DNA of 64,000 nucleotides from Candidatus Fukatsuia symbiotica (GTDB lineage: Bacteria; Pseudomonadota; Gammaproteobacteria; Enterobacterales; Enterobacteriaceae): positions 1,674,001-1,738,000 of the forward strand of contig NZ_CP021659.1 in NCBI RefSeq assembly GCF_003122425.1. Direction: 5' to 3'. Under the pieces are notes generated by a model. The model had not been told where the DNA came from, searched no databases, and was given only the letters and a program-made list of their open reading frames with translations. Below are positions 30,801-38,007 of this stretch, in pieces (the stretch's first letter is position 1; each line of letters opens with the position of its first letter). The translations under genes and the position numbers were made by a program.

Positions 30801-31379
30801 TGCGACGAAACTTTTTATCTGCTTATCCAATTCATGGGCTAACAATGCCGTTGAGTCATACCAGATTTTTATCTCATAATCCGGATTGATTTTTTGCCAA
30901 ACAGTAATGTAATCCTGTTGTATTGCTTCCAGTTTTCCTAACCAAATAAAATGTAGAAATTTTCTTACATCGGTCTGTTGTAAGCTCACTGCTCTTTGAG
31001 GATATTCTCCCCCTCGCAGACCCGCCCTGCTTTTTATTTCTATGGAAGCATAAATTGCATTGTCATCAAAGAGTTCAGAACGTAACTGTTGTGGATTGAT
31101 GCTAGTGGCAGGGAAATAATCTATTGCAATGTTTTTATCTCTACTCCAATCGGCTAAACCTGTTTTTATCTCCTCTCCCGTAAAACGGGTTTGATCACCG
31201 CCTGGCGCGCCATCACTCAGCGCGTGCGGCAAATCACCGATGACTTGCCAATGATCGTTTGCGTGTCGAATCAGCACGATCCGCTTTGTAGGATCATCTT
31301 GTTGCCATGTTTGCGCTCTCTCCTGATGGGACAGGCCGTTAATATCAGGAGGGATTAACGCGGCGGTTTGACTGTCCAT
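24816..31379 (-). CDS. Giant toxin segment 2: TcdA/TcdB-type glucosyltransferase and helical middle
   Basis: 2,187 codons from ATG 31379, but the frame is open upstream to the G4 run at 31594, continuing segment 1. Residues 140-480 are a GT44-type domain: FLHFIWLG, YEIKIWYDS, a helical insert, then NIARLNILSQQGGVYLDADLLP with the metal-binding DAD (322-324). Residues 830-1010 resemble EreA/TIKI-like modules found in other large toxins (GLLMGEEGDT, MKILALGDN, KFVVIHDSRY). A short coiled coil with a hexanucleotide-encoded Glu-Ala repeat lies near 26292-26316. The C-terminal part is helical. The domain would modify host small GTPases by analogy to TcdB; the substrate is unknown. Confidence 0.82.
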   Translation of the reverse strand: MDSQTAALIPPDINGLSHQERAQTWQQDDPTKRIVLIRHANDHWQVIGDLPHALSDGAPGGDQTRFTGEEIKTGLADWSRDKNIAIDYFPATSINPQQLRSELFDDNAIYASIEIKSRAGLRGGEYPQRAVSLQQTDVRKFLHFIWLGKLEAIQQDYITVWQKINPDYEIKIWYDSTALLAHELDKQIKSFVARELIVGEEAYLQRVTELKNQAHQAISQTMEREDKTFDQAAIEFMVRHLDGSAEDLARIKTEKQDAYTRFIAQQKDAASDYRLEDIYSPTDSFIERKYYYRELALGQDLTAAFNIARLNILSQQGGVYLDADLLPALKPLLPDPNLANIADINLVKAQLVTEYLTKTGKFPHHQRTVKTGEHDYARDFSARSPEHKVWVEQLRAAINPVKMSKTTRSLNDFFQPLGQLSINHNGLRVAKNNGTVSNAGMVAPAGSNMLKAVCQHINDNYRRQVNMDRDIALDARNGSIAVKQGMEEFARQRSGLFMDFTDAEWFFEEFDPYSKEVKRHSQVRQRIDHRPVFTHDQLSLRLKDIPVLTRLIRLQPMQDQLHRTTGVKQVEIAFRLQEEIRRLLQDPNQIPYPLYSQVLTELNQQINHMLFSQPLPGKAYIIDIARQRPSLAAQLYKTAFNEAQGYHPGLTDFLCFWINEDPYLKPLIGSTIEATPMPFEVTFRIPLGESFAQVQAALLQAQASNVMMRAELDQKTKVLSLGYSYQDLSDLATGDAPAAMVFTYLKEIAERLNAHYSDAPFDQLMLNQFADREYLHRLQDTRLAQATRMYYHSRNMDFDTWDRQYSKQGTAALNQGLRNLAFSEQLALLLQDRPGLLMGEEGDTITGQRVVIAQIDSLKQRGITTLGLGYLRHDRYQPLIDEYLGSTAPMSGELKAILAGKSVDITTNGIKKKSLILLFEIARAKGMKILALGDNNMVRPETENGHIWQAVAANSRVVDILKALPEGEKFVVIHDSRYLTSQQGIDRFIPGLAQRLGLPALAFNANQLQVIADEDANRPLFTLLDSIIEQKQQTSHNHWSQWYAMASKENIAYKMAVLRHLDALQQETFSVLTAEYLQMSDNPHSLDQRITALSNAIKGTENNISQDGGSQKDKDYLSTLQDMRTMYQQHKKRETDYEDHWETSRNDLLVGGIKTNNTGKLTELNRKIATLEGQIADLNILQVFYKRQTSVEPPQQNVRMPHPPLVRQGSTPWSFGASRQVSVLQRQHSVPSGKEVNLIIPADFLLRRLFTQGQPSILTAKLLRYQQLSPQLAAYKDIKEKYQDEMTKSGDIDSDINGATLHLPSDGKLTRTNISLLQMEEKPGWIRMYISLVDANYDSSQKELYLRNNKIIVQPRKAGGDINFSFGTTYRSLAWHQQYRLSPNIKHGPVHAPIRSVLVKTDFIRDFFGTFMESEHSERHAMQIQFVKESETVKLVSVDQRHPNQAGLTVDLKSNFQELLNQHADVSSFTTIASRSYQQSFYHADRDGEFYDIREIQHAIGLGDEQYLLPFSWQNKSELDMATAFNRIMTRGNKIEVGHLSQRELVLLYEQNSAFFNKLEQVRNGSASLAAWYLDPIQNQAFRDQLTHLLEINYLTPARLLENSQVPLWGSQRDVNGNPWLKAQWEGDFAQSYLTDEAAQQAVDQLMEKFADQLAQDEWAVRGTPKTEEMWQEQKESIKNSEMQKSKTEAEAEAEARANIKMKRFRAADKKRTEEAIRKSLLTKILQVDYVRSDLARLRQKLLQVWNNVTDSELLQKLLRNELHINGTWAELRSLRQQIFFHALRPAAQYYQSKRPVKSPEGLKVNTREERQAPWFILNSDDIDGMKITDDKLKSRNWYRPDQSEMSAFMADLDTPFSGGISGTTRDVTLQLTNLFGPLNVREYWTLQLFNAAQMINNGYHSFFEALYVAAFLEDRFVDQQQCIGKQLRDTFDALRQRAKRGEILNGQLYEQTLALILPKLDNSVAARYLPPEYGRQHHLLATESNRFRDLMSIGQLHRRVWVFSRQKEPDCNDILQALDRLRVTSGREGIEMAFILQNQLRNHQMWYPDSGSNPAFKELDQQIEQRLFSTTRITAADRANLVQIAEQQPTLAAELYYKLDQAQDSLPEFAELPDGLLIESHVAKEQGTVNKIKSGLQEIQQPANDDKRAREVDATKAKGEHTSSLLTPEEKQAIKNRGYLNVRYCH
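26292..26316 (-). repeat. 6-bp in-frame tandem repeat in toxin
   Basis: Four copies of a GCTTCT unit (plus strand) encode alternating Glu-Ala within a charged helical segment of the toxin. It is an in-frame microsatellite. Confidence 0.8.
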
Positions 31380-31576
31380 GACGACAATATTGATTCGGTT
31401 TCTTCTAAAATCATCCGCTACTTCTGTAAAACTGACGTTGTTGTCAAACTCTTCCCCTTGTTGCTCTGCCCTTTGCCTAAACTTTTCTACGCAGACGGTG
31501 ACTTTTTCTGGATCAGGCGCAAAATCTGGATAGACTTTTGTGGTGTAACCTGCTCCCTGCGCTTCTTTTAATTCTG

Positions 31577-32008
31577 TTAAGGTGACTTTTCCTCCCCTAA
31601 CGCATAGAACACGCCTCGACGATCTTGTAGTATATTCACCATGTAGGAGTGGCCATTTTCATCCAGTACCTTCCATGTTTTACCCGGATCAGGGATCAAA
31701 ACGGTTTCTTGCTCATTCGTTGCCAATGGCATTTCTTCGGCTTCTTCAGAGACAATGCCTAAGATAGCAATTCCTTTTGCTTTAGCAAGACGATAGACCG
31801 TACCAATACCTTCCTCCGTGGCACCGGCAACAACCAGGATATTTGCCCGGCCGTAATCACGGATTGTGTCATCCAAAATATTTTCTAATTTTTCTTCTAG
31901 CTGGGCGGGATTTTCGTAGCCTAGACCAGAAAATCCGCTGAATACCAAAATATATTTATCCCCAGCTATACTCGATAATTTATTTTCTATTTCGGTATAA
32001 TTCATCAT
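31577..32008 (-). CDS. Giant toxin segment 1 (N-terminal Rossmann-like domain)
   Basis: 143 codons, ATG ATG start with AGGGAT just upstream. It reads KYILVFSGFSGLGYENPAQL, NILVVAGATEEGIGTVYRLA and KGIAILGIVSEEAEE, an alternating beta-alpha pattern with a glycine-rich loop. I do not recognise a specific family. After the frame break at GGGGAGG, adding one base gives GGKVTLTELKEAQGAGYTTK and runs without a stop into segment 2. It is therefore best read as the toxin N-terminus; it has no classical signal peptide. Confidence 0.6.
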   Translation of the reverse strand: MMNYTEIENKLSSIAGDKYILVFSGFSGLGYENPAQLEEKLENILDDTIRDYGRANILVVAGATEEGIGTVYRLAKAKGIAILGIVSEEAEEMPLATNEQETVLIPDPGKTWKVLDENGHSYMVNILQDRRGVFYALGEEKSP

Positions 32009-32363
32009 TTTATCCCTGATAACATAAATGGGAATAACTTTAATGGATGAATTAAAAAAACATAGAGGAGTTAATAAGATATCATCTTATTAAATAAAAA
32101 ATAATATAGAACTTTGGCGTACGACAATGGCCTTTTCTTTACATTCCCCATTCTGACTGATTGATATAGTAGAACAACTCTATGATTCATGTCGTATATT
32201 TATGCCGCATGGCATTCATTATGGGTAGTGGGCTAAAAGTAAGGATTTTGCGCAGAAATTACTGGGACACGAATCCTCTGCTACGACGGATAAATGTCGT
32301 GATAGCAGAGGGAGTGAGTAGGACAAGATTTGATACATTTTTATGATAAATAAAGTTTAATCC
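32009..32363. other. Toxin upstream region
   Basis: 355 bases between the toxin start and rsfS. It contains the toxin promoter region (AT-rich, 32030-32130) and an integrase remnant (32241-32321). No other gene is seen. Confidence 0.5.
32241..32321 (+). pseudogene. Phage-type tyrosine recombinase, C-terminal remnant
   Basis: The frame reads KDFAQKLLGHESSATTDKCR followed by DSRGSE and a TAG stop. This matches the last catalytic box of phage integrases (LLGH-S---T--Y). The position expected for the nucleophilic Tyr is Cys (TGT), and nothing upstream encodes the rest, so it is dead. It lies 43 bases from the att-like repeat at the rsfS stop, where an integrase gene would be expected. Confidence 0.65.
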
Positions 32364-32378
32364 CTATTCACTCCAAAG
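32364..32378. repeat. Island boundary direct repeat, rsfS side (att-like)
   Basis: CTATTCACTCCAAAG, identical to 16967-16981. On the minus strand it encodes the last residues of RsfS (Leu-Trp-Ser-Glu, stop), so integration kept the gene intact. Confidence 0.85.
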
Positions 32379-32684
32379 CGCCTCCAATTCATAGACACGG
32401 CGGCTTTCTTCTTGCATCACATGTACAATCACTTCGCCAAAATCGATCACAACCCAATCAGAAAGCTTTTGACCTTCAGTGCCTAGCGCTCTTATGCCGG
32501 CAAGCCGTGATTCCTGTATCAAATTATCAGCCAGAGCGCTAACGTGTCGGGTTGATGTTCCTGTACAGAGGATCATACAATCGGTGATGTCTGATTTCCC
32601 TTGAACATCAATGGCAACAATAGCATCGCCTTTTAGATCATCAAGCTTATCAATAATAAATTCTCGTAGCGTTTTACTTTGCAA
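32364..32684 (-). CDS. rsfS: Ribosomal silencing factor RsfS
   Basis: 106 residues (E. coli 105). Motifs of the family are present: [62 protein letters not shown] and the tail [13 protein letters not shown]. RsfS binds ribosomal protein L14 and blocks subunit joining in stationary phase. It is normally followed at once by rlmH; here the toxin island starts at its stop codon. Confidence 0.95.
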   Translation of the reverse strand: MQSKTLREFIIDKLDDLKGDAIVAIDVQGKSDITDCMILCTGTSTRHVSALADNLIQESRLAGIRALGTEGQKLSDWVVIDFGEVIVHVMQEESRRVYELEALWSE

Positions 32685-32734
32685 AGGTTCACCTTGATTT
32701 CATCGGATCTGTTGCATAACACAATAGGTCTTGT

Positions 32735-32891
32735 AAGAGGAGACTGTTCAAAATCTTTTTCGCGGTGCTCAAAAGAGAAAAAAGGGGCGAAAAAGTGCAG
32801 TTTACTCTTTGTAAAAGAGAGTAAATGAACATTTTAGGCTCGTTTTTAACGACGTATCGGCGAGCACAAGAGATTCTGAACAGGTTCTAAT
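32735..32891 (+). repeat. Intergenic repeat family B, copy 1
   Basis: Begins GAGACTGTTCAAAATCTTTT and ends GCGAGCACAAGAGATTCTGAACAGG, so the ends are imperfect inverted repeats. A second, diverged copy in the same orientation lies at 55868-56050, sharing AAAGAGAGTAAATGA and GGCGAGCACAAGAGATT. The length of about 155-180 bases, inverted ends and non-coding content suggest a MITE or small mobile repeat. Confidence 0.65.
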
Positions 32892-33001
32892 AAAATATAT
32901 CGTAAAAAAGAGGTGATCACCATGCTCTTTTTGTATCGTTACCCTGGTGTGTCACACAATGGCTTTAGAAAGCAGCCTATTCTCTGCTATAAATAAAGAA
33001 T

Positions 33002-33129
33002 AGACTTCTTGCAAAACCGTCGCGAGTGTTACCGACACAGCCACTGCTCAGTACAAGCGAGTACATGGGGATTGCGGGCACCACGTAACGCAGACATTTG
33101 CAGCACATAGTAGATTTTGTAAAAAGTCT
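33002..33129 (+). repeat. Palindromic-end repeat family A, copy 1
   Basis: Starts AGACTTCTTGCAAAACC and ends TTTTGTAAAAAGTCT, so the ends are near-inverted. The inside shares GTACATG-GGATTGCG-GCACC and GTAACGCAGA with the copy at 49581-49714, which is inverted relative to this one. Probably a non-autonomous repeat; it lies upstream of cysQ. Confidence 0.7.
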
Positions 33130-33211
33130 AATGAAGAGATCCGATAAATGGACGTAAAAGGGCAGATTGTTATAATAGATTGATAATAAAATTAACAATG
33201 TGGGGCCTACA

Positions 33212-33958
33212 ATGTTAGAGCAAATTTGCCAATTGGCTCGAGAGGCTGGCGCAGCGATTATGACTGTTTATCAGCATGATAAACCGCTTGATGTGGCACA
33301 TAAAATTGATGATTCACCCGTTACTAACGCCGATCTCGCCGCCCATCAGATTATTAAAAAGGGTCTGGCGATATTGACGCCGAAGATCCCGTTGTTATCA
33401 GAAGAAGATCCGCCTGACTGGTCTGTACGTCAGACATGGCAGCACTATTGGTTGGTTGATCCGCTTGATGGCACGAAAGAATTTCTTGATCGTAACGGTG
33501 AATTTACGGTAAATATTGCGTTGATTAATAAGGGGGAACCGGTATTAGGCGTCGTTTACAGTCCAGTCACGGAAGCCATGTATAGCGCTGAGAATGGCAA
33601 AGCGTGGAAAGAAAAAGGTGGACAACGTTTACCTCTCCGTGTGTGCGACGCCCGTCCCCCGTTGGTGGTGATCAGTCGTTCCCACAGTGATAACGACAAT
33701 GAGCTCACCGACTACCTACAACATTTAGGTGAGCATCAGACAGTCGCCGTGGGATCGTCGTTAAAATTCTGTCTGGTGGCAGAAGGGAGTGCACAGCTTT
33801 ACCCACGCTTTGGGCTAACGAATATATGGGATACCGCCGCCGGTCACGCAGTCGCGGCCGCTGCCGGCGCTAAAGTGCGTGACTGGGAAGGTAAAACTTT
33901 ATCCTATATCCCTCGCGAATCTTTCCTCAATCCTGGTTTTAGAGTGTCTCTGTTCTAA
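33212..33958 (+). CDS. cysQ: 3'(2'),5'-bisphosphate nucleotidase CysQ
   Basis: Start at ATG 33212 ([17 protein letters not shown]), matching the family N-terminus; a GTG at 33200 would add four residues. The 248-residue product is an inositol-monophosphatase-fold phosphatase that turns PAP into AMP and so protects sulfate assimilation. Metal-site motifs: [20 protein letters not shown] and [12 protein letters not shown]. Other matches are [29 protein letters not shown] and the tail [13 protein letters not shown]. Complete. It stands alone between repeat elements. Confidence 0.95.
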   Translation: MLEQICQLAREAGAAIMTVYQHDKPLDVAHKIDDSPVTNADLAAHQIIKKGLAILTPKIPLLSEEDPPDWSVRQTWQHYWLVDPLDGTKEFLDRNGEFTVNIALINKGEPVLGVVYSPVTEAMYSAENGKAWKEKGGQRLPLRVCDARPPLVVISRSHSDNDNELTDYLQHLGEHQTVAVGSSLKFCLVAEGSAQLYPRFGLTNIWDTAAGHAVAAAAGAKVRDWEGKTLSYIPRESFLNPGFRVSLF

Positions 33959-33980
33959 TTTGTTGAGGTAATTTGCTTAA

Positions 33981-34086
33981 TATAGCGGCACGATTTAATT
34001 TTGATTAGCACACAAATATGAGCCACTCCGTAAATTGACTCCTCAATATATCCGTTAAGCAATCAAAATTAAATCATGCAGCTATA
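33981..34086 (+). mobile_element. MITE derived from the second IS630 type
   Basis: A 106-base element with terminal inverted repeats of about 24 bases (left GCACGATTTAATTTTGATTA; right arm AATCAAAATTAAATCATG) and TA at both ends. The left end resembles the left end of IS630 copy 2 at 41891. Inside it keeps ATGAGCCACTC, the start of that transposase gene. It is thus an internally deleted, non-autonomous derivative. Confidence 0.75.
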
Positions 34087-34613
34087 CCCTCTAATTCGTT
34101 GATCTATTGCAGTGCTAAATAAAATTTAAGGACATTCTATATTCTATCGCTCACGACATTTCTTTTGATGGCAATAATGCACGTTTATTTATCTGATATA
34201 TATTTAACAATTCCACATTGACTTATATTAGGGCTTTGACTGACTCTTCTGTTTTTTACTGTTCTAAACTTAAAATACCTGCCCTATTTAGGAGAATTAT
34301 ACTCAGTAATGTATTATTTTCCTAACTTTACAATTTCTTATACTCCATTGACACTTCTTAGATAAGAAGTTGATAAAAAAATAAATTATTACAATCTTTT
34401 GTAAAAAAAAAATAAAAATTCCATAATTTACCGCTCAATATCAACAATTCACCTGCCAGGGTTATAGCCAGTACAGGGTAAGAAATGTAGGATGAAAAAG
34501 TAATTTACTCACTAATAACTTCACCAACATTTATATCTATATGGCGGGCAGAAAAAGCAAAGAAAAATTTACCTATGTATAAACAGCGGCTCATCTGGGC
34601 CAAAGGAGACTAT
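34087..34613. other. AT-rich upstream region of the PAS-LuxR gene
   Basis: More than 500 bases with no credible ORF and long A/T tracts. It ends with an AAAGGAG ribosome site 6 bases before the ATG at 34614. Such long AT-rich upstream regions are typical of H-NS/SlyA-controlled genes, but no specific operator was recognised. Confidence 0.4.
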
Positions 34614-35351
34614 ATGGTTAAGAGTAATAGTAAAAATGCCACAGAGAAAAAACCTAAATTATTTGTTGCAGAACCGCAAATACCACTTAACTTGGCGACT
34701 GGAAGATCATTATGGGATCACCTCGTGGAGCCTTTGGCAATAAAAGATCGCGAATCGCGTTATCTCTACGCTAACCCAGCCCATATCGAACTGTATAACC
34801 TCCCTGCAGAATTTAAGATTGAAGGAATGTTCGACAACGAAATACCGTTACCTATGGCAGAATTTTCCGCAAAATTCCAGACACACGATCGACTTGTTGA
34901 ACAGACTATGCAACCCATCCCCGTACTTGAAACACATCTTTATGGGCGTGAAAAAAAGCTACAGGCCTATATCTTCGATAAACGCCCCTTTACTGATAGC
35001 ACAGAAGGATGTATTGGGACTATTTTTTCTGGTAAAAAACTAGAAATTTGTTCTATAAATGATCATGTAAAGATGAAAATGCCCAGTTCATTGATGCTGA
35101 CACAGCCCGATCAATTTTTTACCCACGAAGAATTTGAGATAATATTTTTTCTGTTACAGTTAATACCAACGACAGAAATCGCTAAAAGATTAAATCTCCC
35201 TTATCACAATATAGAAAATAACGCACGACGGATCTATCGTAAAGCCGCGGCTAGCTCCTTCGACGATTTCAAATCATTTTGTGAGGAAAAAGGATATGAT
35301 TGCTATATCCCTGCCAAATTCCTGCACATTAATCATACTATTGAAAGATAG
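34614..35351 (+). CDS. PAS-LuxR transcriptional regulator (copy 1)
   Basis: Start chosen at MVKSNSKNA (34614) after AAAGGAG; an upstream ATG at 34575 lacks a good site. The 245-residue product has an N-terminal PAS-type sensor domain (LWDHLVEPLAIKDRESRYLY, THLYGREKKLQAYIFDKRPF) and a C-terminal LuxR/GerE helix-turn-helix (FFTHEEFEIIFFLLQLIPTT, EIAKRLNLPYHNIENNARRI, YRKAAASSFDDFKSF). It is homologous end to end with 44781-45497. Photorhabdus carries many such PAS4-LuxR solos proposed to sense host signals. Target genes here are unknown. Confidence 0.8.
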   Translation: MVKSNSKNATEKKPKLFVAEPQIPLNLATGRSLWDHLVEPLAIKDRESRYLYANPAHIELYNLPAEFKIEGMFDNEIPLPMAEFSAKFQTHDRLVEQTMQPIPVLETHLYGREKKLQAYIFDKRPFTDSTEGCIGTIFSGKKLEICSINDHVKMKMPSSLMLTQPDQFFTHEEFEIIFFLLQLIPTTEIAKRLNLPYHNIENNARRIYRKAAASSFDDFKSFCEEKGYDCYIPAKFLHINHTIER

Positions 35352-35531
35352 AGACATCACCTTGATGTCAGTGCTCAATGTGAGTCTCTACACATAATGA
35401 CATCAACGTAGCTCCAGCTATACTGACCGTAATGGATGATATGAATTAATCTCACTGATATCACCTACAAATTTTTCGTGCACAACCGTCAAGGCGTATA
35501 TTGCCCCTTGGTGGTTGCGTATGAAAAATTT

Positions 35532-36833
35532 TCAGTTATCAGCAAGGGTAAAAAATTTATTTTTAACCACATTCGTCATCCAATAGAAAGCACTGGCAAT
35601 GATAATTGAATTGAGTGATGAAATACCATAATCAATGAATAACCCCCCCAGTGTTCCAGTAACACATGCGACGACGGCTTGCCAGCCCATGCGCGGAGTT
35701 GATGTCGGCAACGTTTGCTGTAAACGTGCGGCATCAAATAAATGACGACTGGTACGCAAAATATAATAATCGACCAGCATCACACCGGCTATAGGAGGAA
35801 AAACGACACCGATTAAAGTAAGAAAATCGATAAAATTGTCTAAAATTCCCAGAATTGATAGCGTAGTGCCCACAGTACCAAGAATGATGGTTAATTCTGT
35901 GTGACGCGACTTTTTTCCTAACACAGAATCAATAACGTTAGCGAAGGCCAAAGAGGAAGAATATAGATTAACATCATTAACTTTAACCGCCGCCAGAATA
36001 ACAGAAAGCAGACCAACCCAACCGGCCGTTTGCGTCATAATGTCGACAACATCGGCGGTTTTAAGTGCATGGGCAATCAATATCGCAATACTGTTAACAA
36101 CAAATTCGCCGACAATAATAGAAATAGTAATCATCCAGAACACATGCCGTCCATTTTGACAATAACGGCTAATATCCGGCGTGGTTAATGCGCCGGCAAC
36201 ACATCCGCCGGCGACGGCGGTGGCCGCGGCCCCCAAGGCAAGAGGAGTGCCACTGGGAAGCGTAGTCGCAAGATCAATGATGTTATAACCCGATAGCAAC
36301 ACTAACACAATCCAGCCTATCACAAGAAAAAATAACGGCACTGCCACCTTTGCTGTCCAGCTTAAAGCGCGGAATCCAAAGGCTACCAATGCAGTGAGGG
36401 CGACGCCTGAAATCGCTGCTGACAAACCAAAGCCCAAACGACCATCAAACGCATAATCCAAACCTTTGGCAAAAACCGAATTTTGCACACCAAACCAACC
36501 TAATAAGCTAATCGCGATAACGATCCCAATCAGGGCCGATCCGAAACGCCCAAAGCCGCACCAACGGGCTAATAAACTGGTTGACAACCCTTCACGTGCT
36601 CCTGCAAATCCAAGCCCCAGGCTAATAAATTCGAGGATTAAACTACCCAGTAAGGTAGCAAGCATCGCTTGACCAAAGGTCATCGAATTACCCAACATAG
36701 CACCCAACATAAATTGAGCCATCGCGGTCATCATACCAATACGGATTAGAACAACACTGAGAAAACTTGATCTTGCGGTCTGAGGGACAGGATTAGCGAG
36801 ATAATCGTCGTGGATAGCGTTGTCTTGGTTCAT
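35532..36833 (-). CDS. codB: NCS1-family cytosine/purine permease (CodB-like)
   Basis: Start placed at MNQDNAIHDDYLANPVP (36833) after AGGAAG; the open frame begins at 36905. The 433-residue product has twelve hydrophobic segments and NCS1 motifs: the N-terminal VPQTARSSFLSV region, LGSLILEFISLGLGFAGARE, GWFGVQNSVFA, CVAGALTTPDISRY and VNDVNLYSSSLAFANV. CodB imports cytosine by proton symport, but no codA deaminase lies next to it, so the substrate could be another nucleobase or related compound. Complete frame. Confidence 0.75.
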   Translation of the reverse strand: MNQDNAIHDDYLANPVPQTARSSFLSVVLIRIGMMTAMAQFMLGAMLGNSMTFGQAMLATLLGSLILEFISLGLGFAGAREGLSTSLLARWCGFGRFGSALIGIVIAISLLGWFGVQNSVFAKGLDYAFDGRLGFGLSAAISGVALTALVAFGFRALSWTAKVAVPLFFLVIGWIVLVLLSGYNIIDLATTLPSGTPLALGAAATAVAGGCVAGALTTPDISRYCQNGRHVFWMITISIIVGEFVVNSIAILIAHALKTADVVDIMTQTAGWVGLLSVILAAVKVNDVNLYSSSLAFANVIDSVLGKKSRHTELTIILGTVGTTLSILGILDNFIDFLTLIGVVFPPIAGVMLVDYYILRTSRHLFDAARLQQTLPTSTPRMGWQAVVACVTGTLGGLFIDYGISSLNSIIIASAFYWMTNVVKNKFFTLADN

Positions 36834-36990
36834 TTTTCTTCCTATAGGAACTGTTGCGACCACCAATGGATAAAGAATAGACGCTACAGAAAAAAATGAA
36901 AACAATCACAACCCTATCGATGAAAACAACCGAAGTTATATGGTTAAAAAAGGAGCATAGGCCACGCAGCAAGTTTTACAAAAAGTCTGA

Positions 36991-37919
36991 TTAATCAAGA
37001 TGTATTTCATTCAAAGAGACTGGCAGAACCACATAAACCCCCGAAAATAAAGTATTTTCTTTATCATTGTTATCACCGAATAACTTAACCTTTAGCTGAA
37101 CTCTGGCTTTACATCCACGTGCCAAGCGGTCAAGGTCGCCACTAATAGAACTCAGATCAGCGATTGCCTTTGGTCTGCCTGTAATCGGCTTACTGTAGCG
37201 TATATGAGAATCTGCCAGAATGATGGTTCCCCCAGATGACGTTCACGTAACCAGAGCCAAATCAGTCCCCAGCCAGTTAAGGTTGCTAATGAGAACAGAC
37301 TGCCGGCAAATAAAGTATGATGCGGATTTTGATTACCTGCTTCCGGCATCGTAGTGATAAAACGTTGCCCCGTATATTGACTGATGCGTACCCCCATTTT
37401 TTCACTCAACGGAATATTGTCATACCAGGCCTGCTGTAATTGACTACACCAATCAGGACGACACAAAATATCGTCCATCGTTGCTACCGGTTTGACCATT
37501 AAAAAATGACCTACTGGTGTTGTCTGCGGCGCGGTAATTTCGCCCTCACTGACAAAACCCAATTTGGCAAAAAATTCCACAGCATCAGCGCGGGCACTGC
37601 AAACCACACGTTTAACCCCCTCTTGGCGAGCAACTGACTCTAACGTCATTGCCACCAAGGTGCCGAGTCCCTTCGCCCGTACCGCGGGATCGACAGCCAG
37701 AAAACGGATAGATGCCTCATTATCTGCATTGATATACAGTCGTCCTATGGCAACGGGTTTACCTCGTCCATCCACCACCATTTGATGATGGGCCAAGGTG
37801 TCATAAGCATCTTTTTCTGAACCCTCTGGCTGATGGAGAGGCTTACGCAACATCTCCCAGCGAAATTGGTAATAATCTTTCAACTCCTGTTCTGTTATAG
37901 GTACACGTAGGTGATACAT
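36991..37919 (-). pseudogene. fabY: FabY (YiiD) acetyltransferase-thioesterase, frameshifted
   Basis: The N-terminal GNAT half is intact ([40 protein letters not shown]). The thioesterase-like half begins [20 protein letters not shown]. At RERHLG a G5 run (37229-37233) shifts the frame and the ORF ends at 37152. Adding one G restores [20 protein letters not shown]..., ending SLNEIHLD at 36991, for 309 residues. E. coli YiiD is 329 residues with a longer N-terminus. FabY is linked to initiation of fatty-acid synthesis. A single missing base, possibly artefactual, is the only defect. Confidence 0.85.
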
Positions 37920-38007
37920 GAAGCTCGTCTCCCGTTAAACCATCAACAAAAAGAAAAAATTCAGGACGCGAATACGCGCCCTGAATAATCAGTGAATGAG
38001 AAAAAGA

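Larger units (their letters stand above)
18475..32008 (-). pseudogene. Giant TcdA/TcdB-like multidomain toxin, one frame broken at five homopolymers
   Basis: Six consecutive minus-strand ORFs join into one frame when one base is added at each of five sites: G4 (31594-31597), G5 (24843-24847), G5/G4 (21780-21789), C4 (20215-20218) and T3 (18845-18847). Each junction then reads through without a stop, and 13,534 + 5 bases is exactly 4,513 codons. Order: Rossmann-like N-terminus, GT44-type glucosyltransferase, EreA/TIKI-like module, long helical middle, ART-like module, C80 cysteine protease, TcdA/TcdB pore domain, two homologous beta-rich units, and a short tail. Large clostridial toxins share the GT-CPD-pore logic but are about 2,700 residues. 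Whether the breaks are real, programmed or sequencing errors is open. Confidence 0.85.
16967..32378. mobile_element. Toxin genomic island between rlmH and rsfS
   Basis: In E. coli rsfS (ybeB) and rlmH (ybeA) are neighbours in one operon. Here 15.4 kb separates them. A perfect 15-base direct repeat (CTATTCACTCCAAAG) marks both edges. The copy at rsfS covers its last codons and stop, and the copy at rlmH precedes its start. A tyrosine-recombinase C-terminal remnant lies just inside the rsfS edge. Contents are a giant toxin locus, a papain-like effector pseudogene and decayed sequence. The GC level of the toxin genes looks higher than that of the flanking intergenic DNA (visual impression only). 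Integration by a phage-type integrase is inferred. Confidence 0.8.

Noticed and set aside
20000..31379. Programmed -1 ribosomal frameshifting in the toxin
   Set aside because: None of the five G/C/T runs forms a clear X-XXY-YYZ slippery heptamer in frame, and the same kind of break affects unrelated housekeeping genes; homopolymer loss or sequencing error is preferred, though slippage is not excluded.
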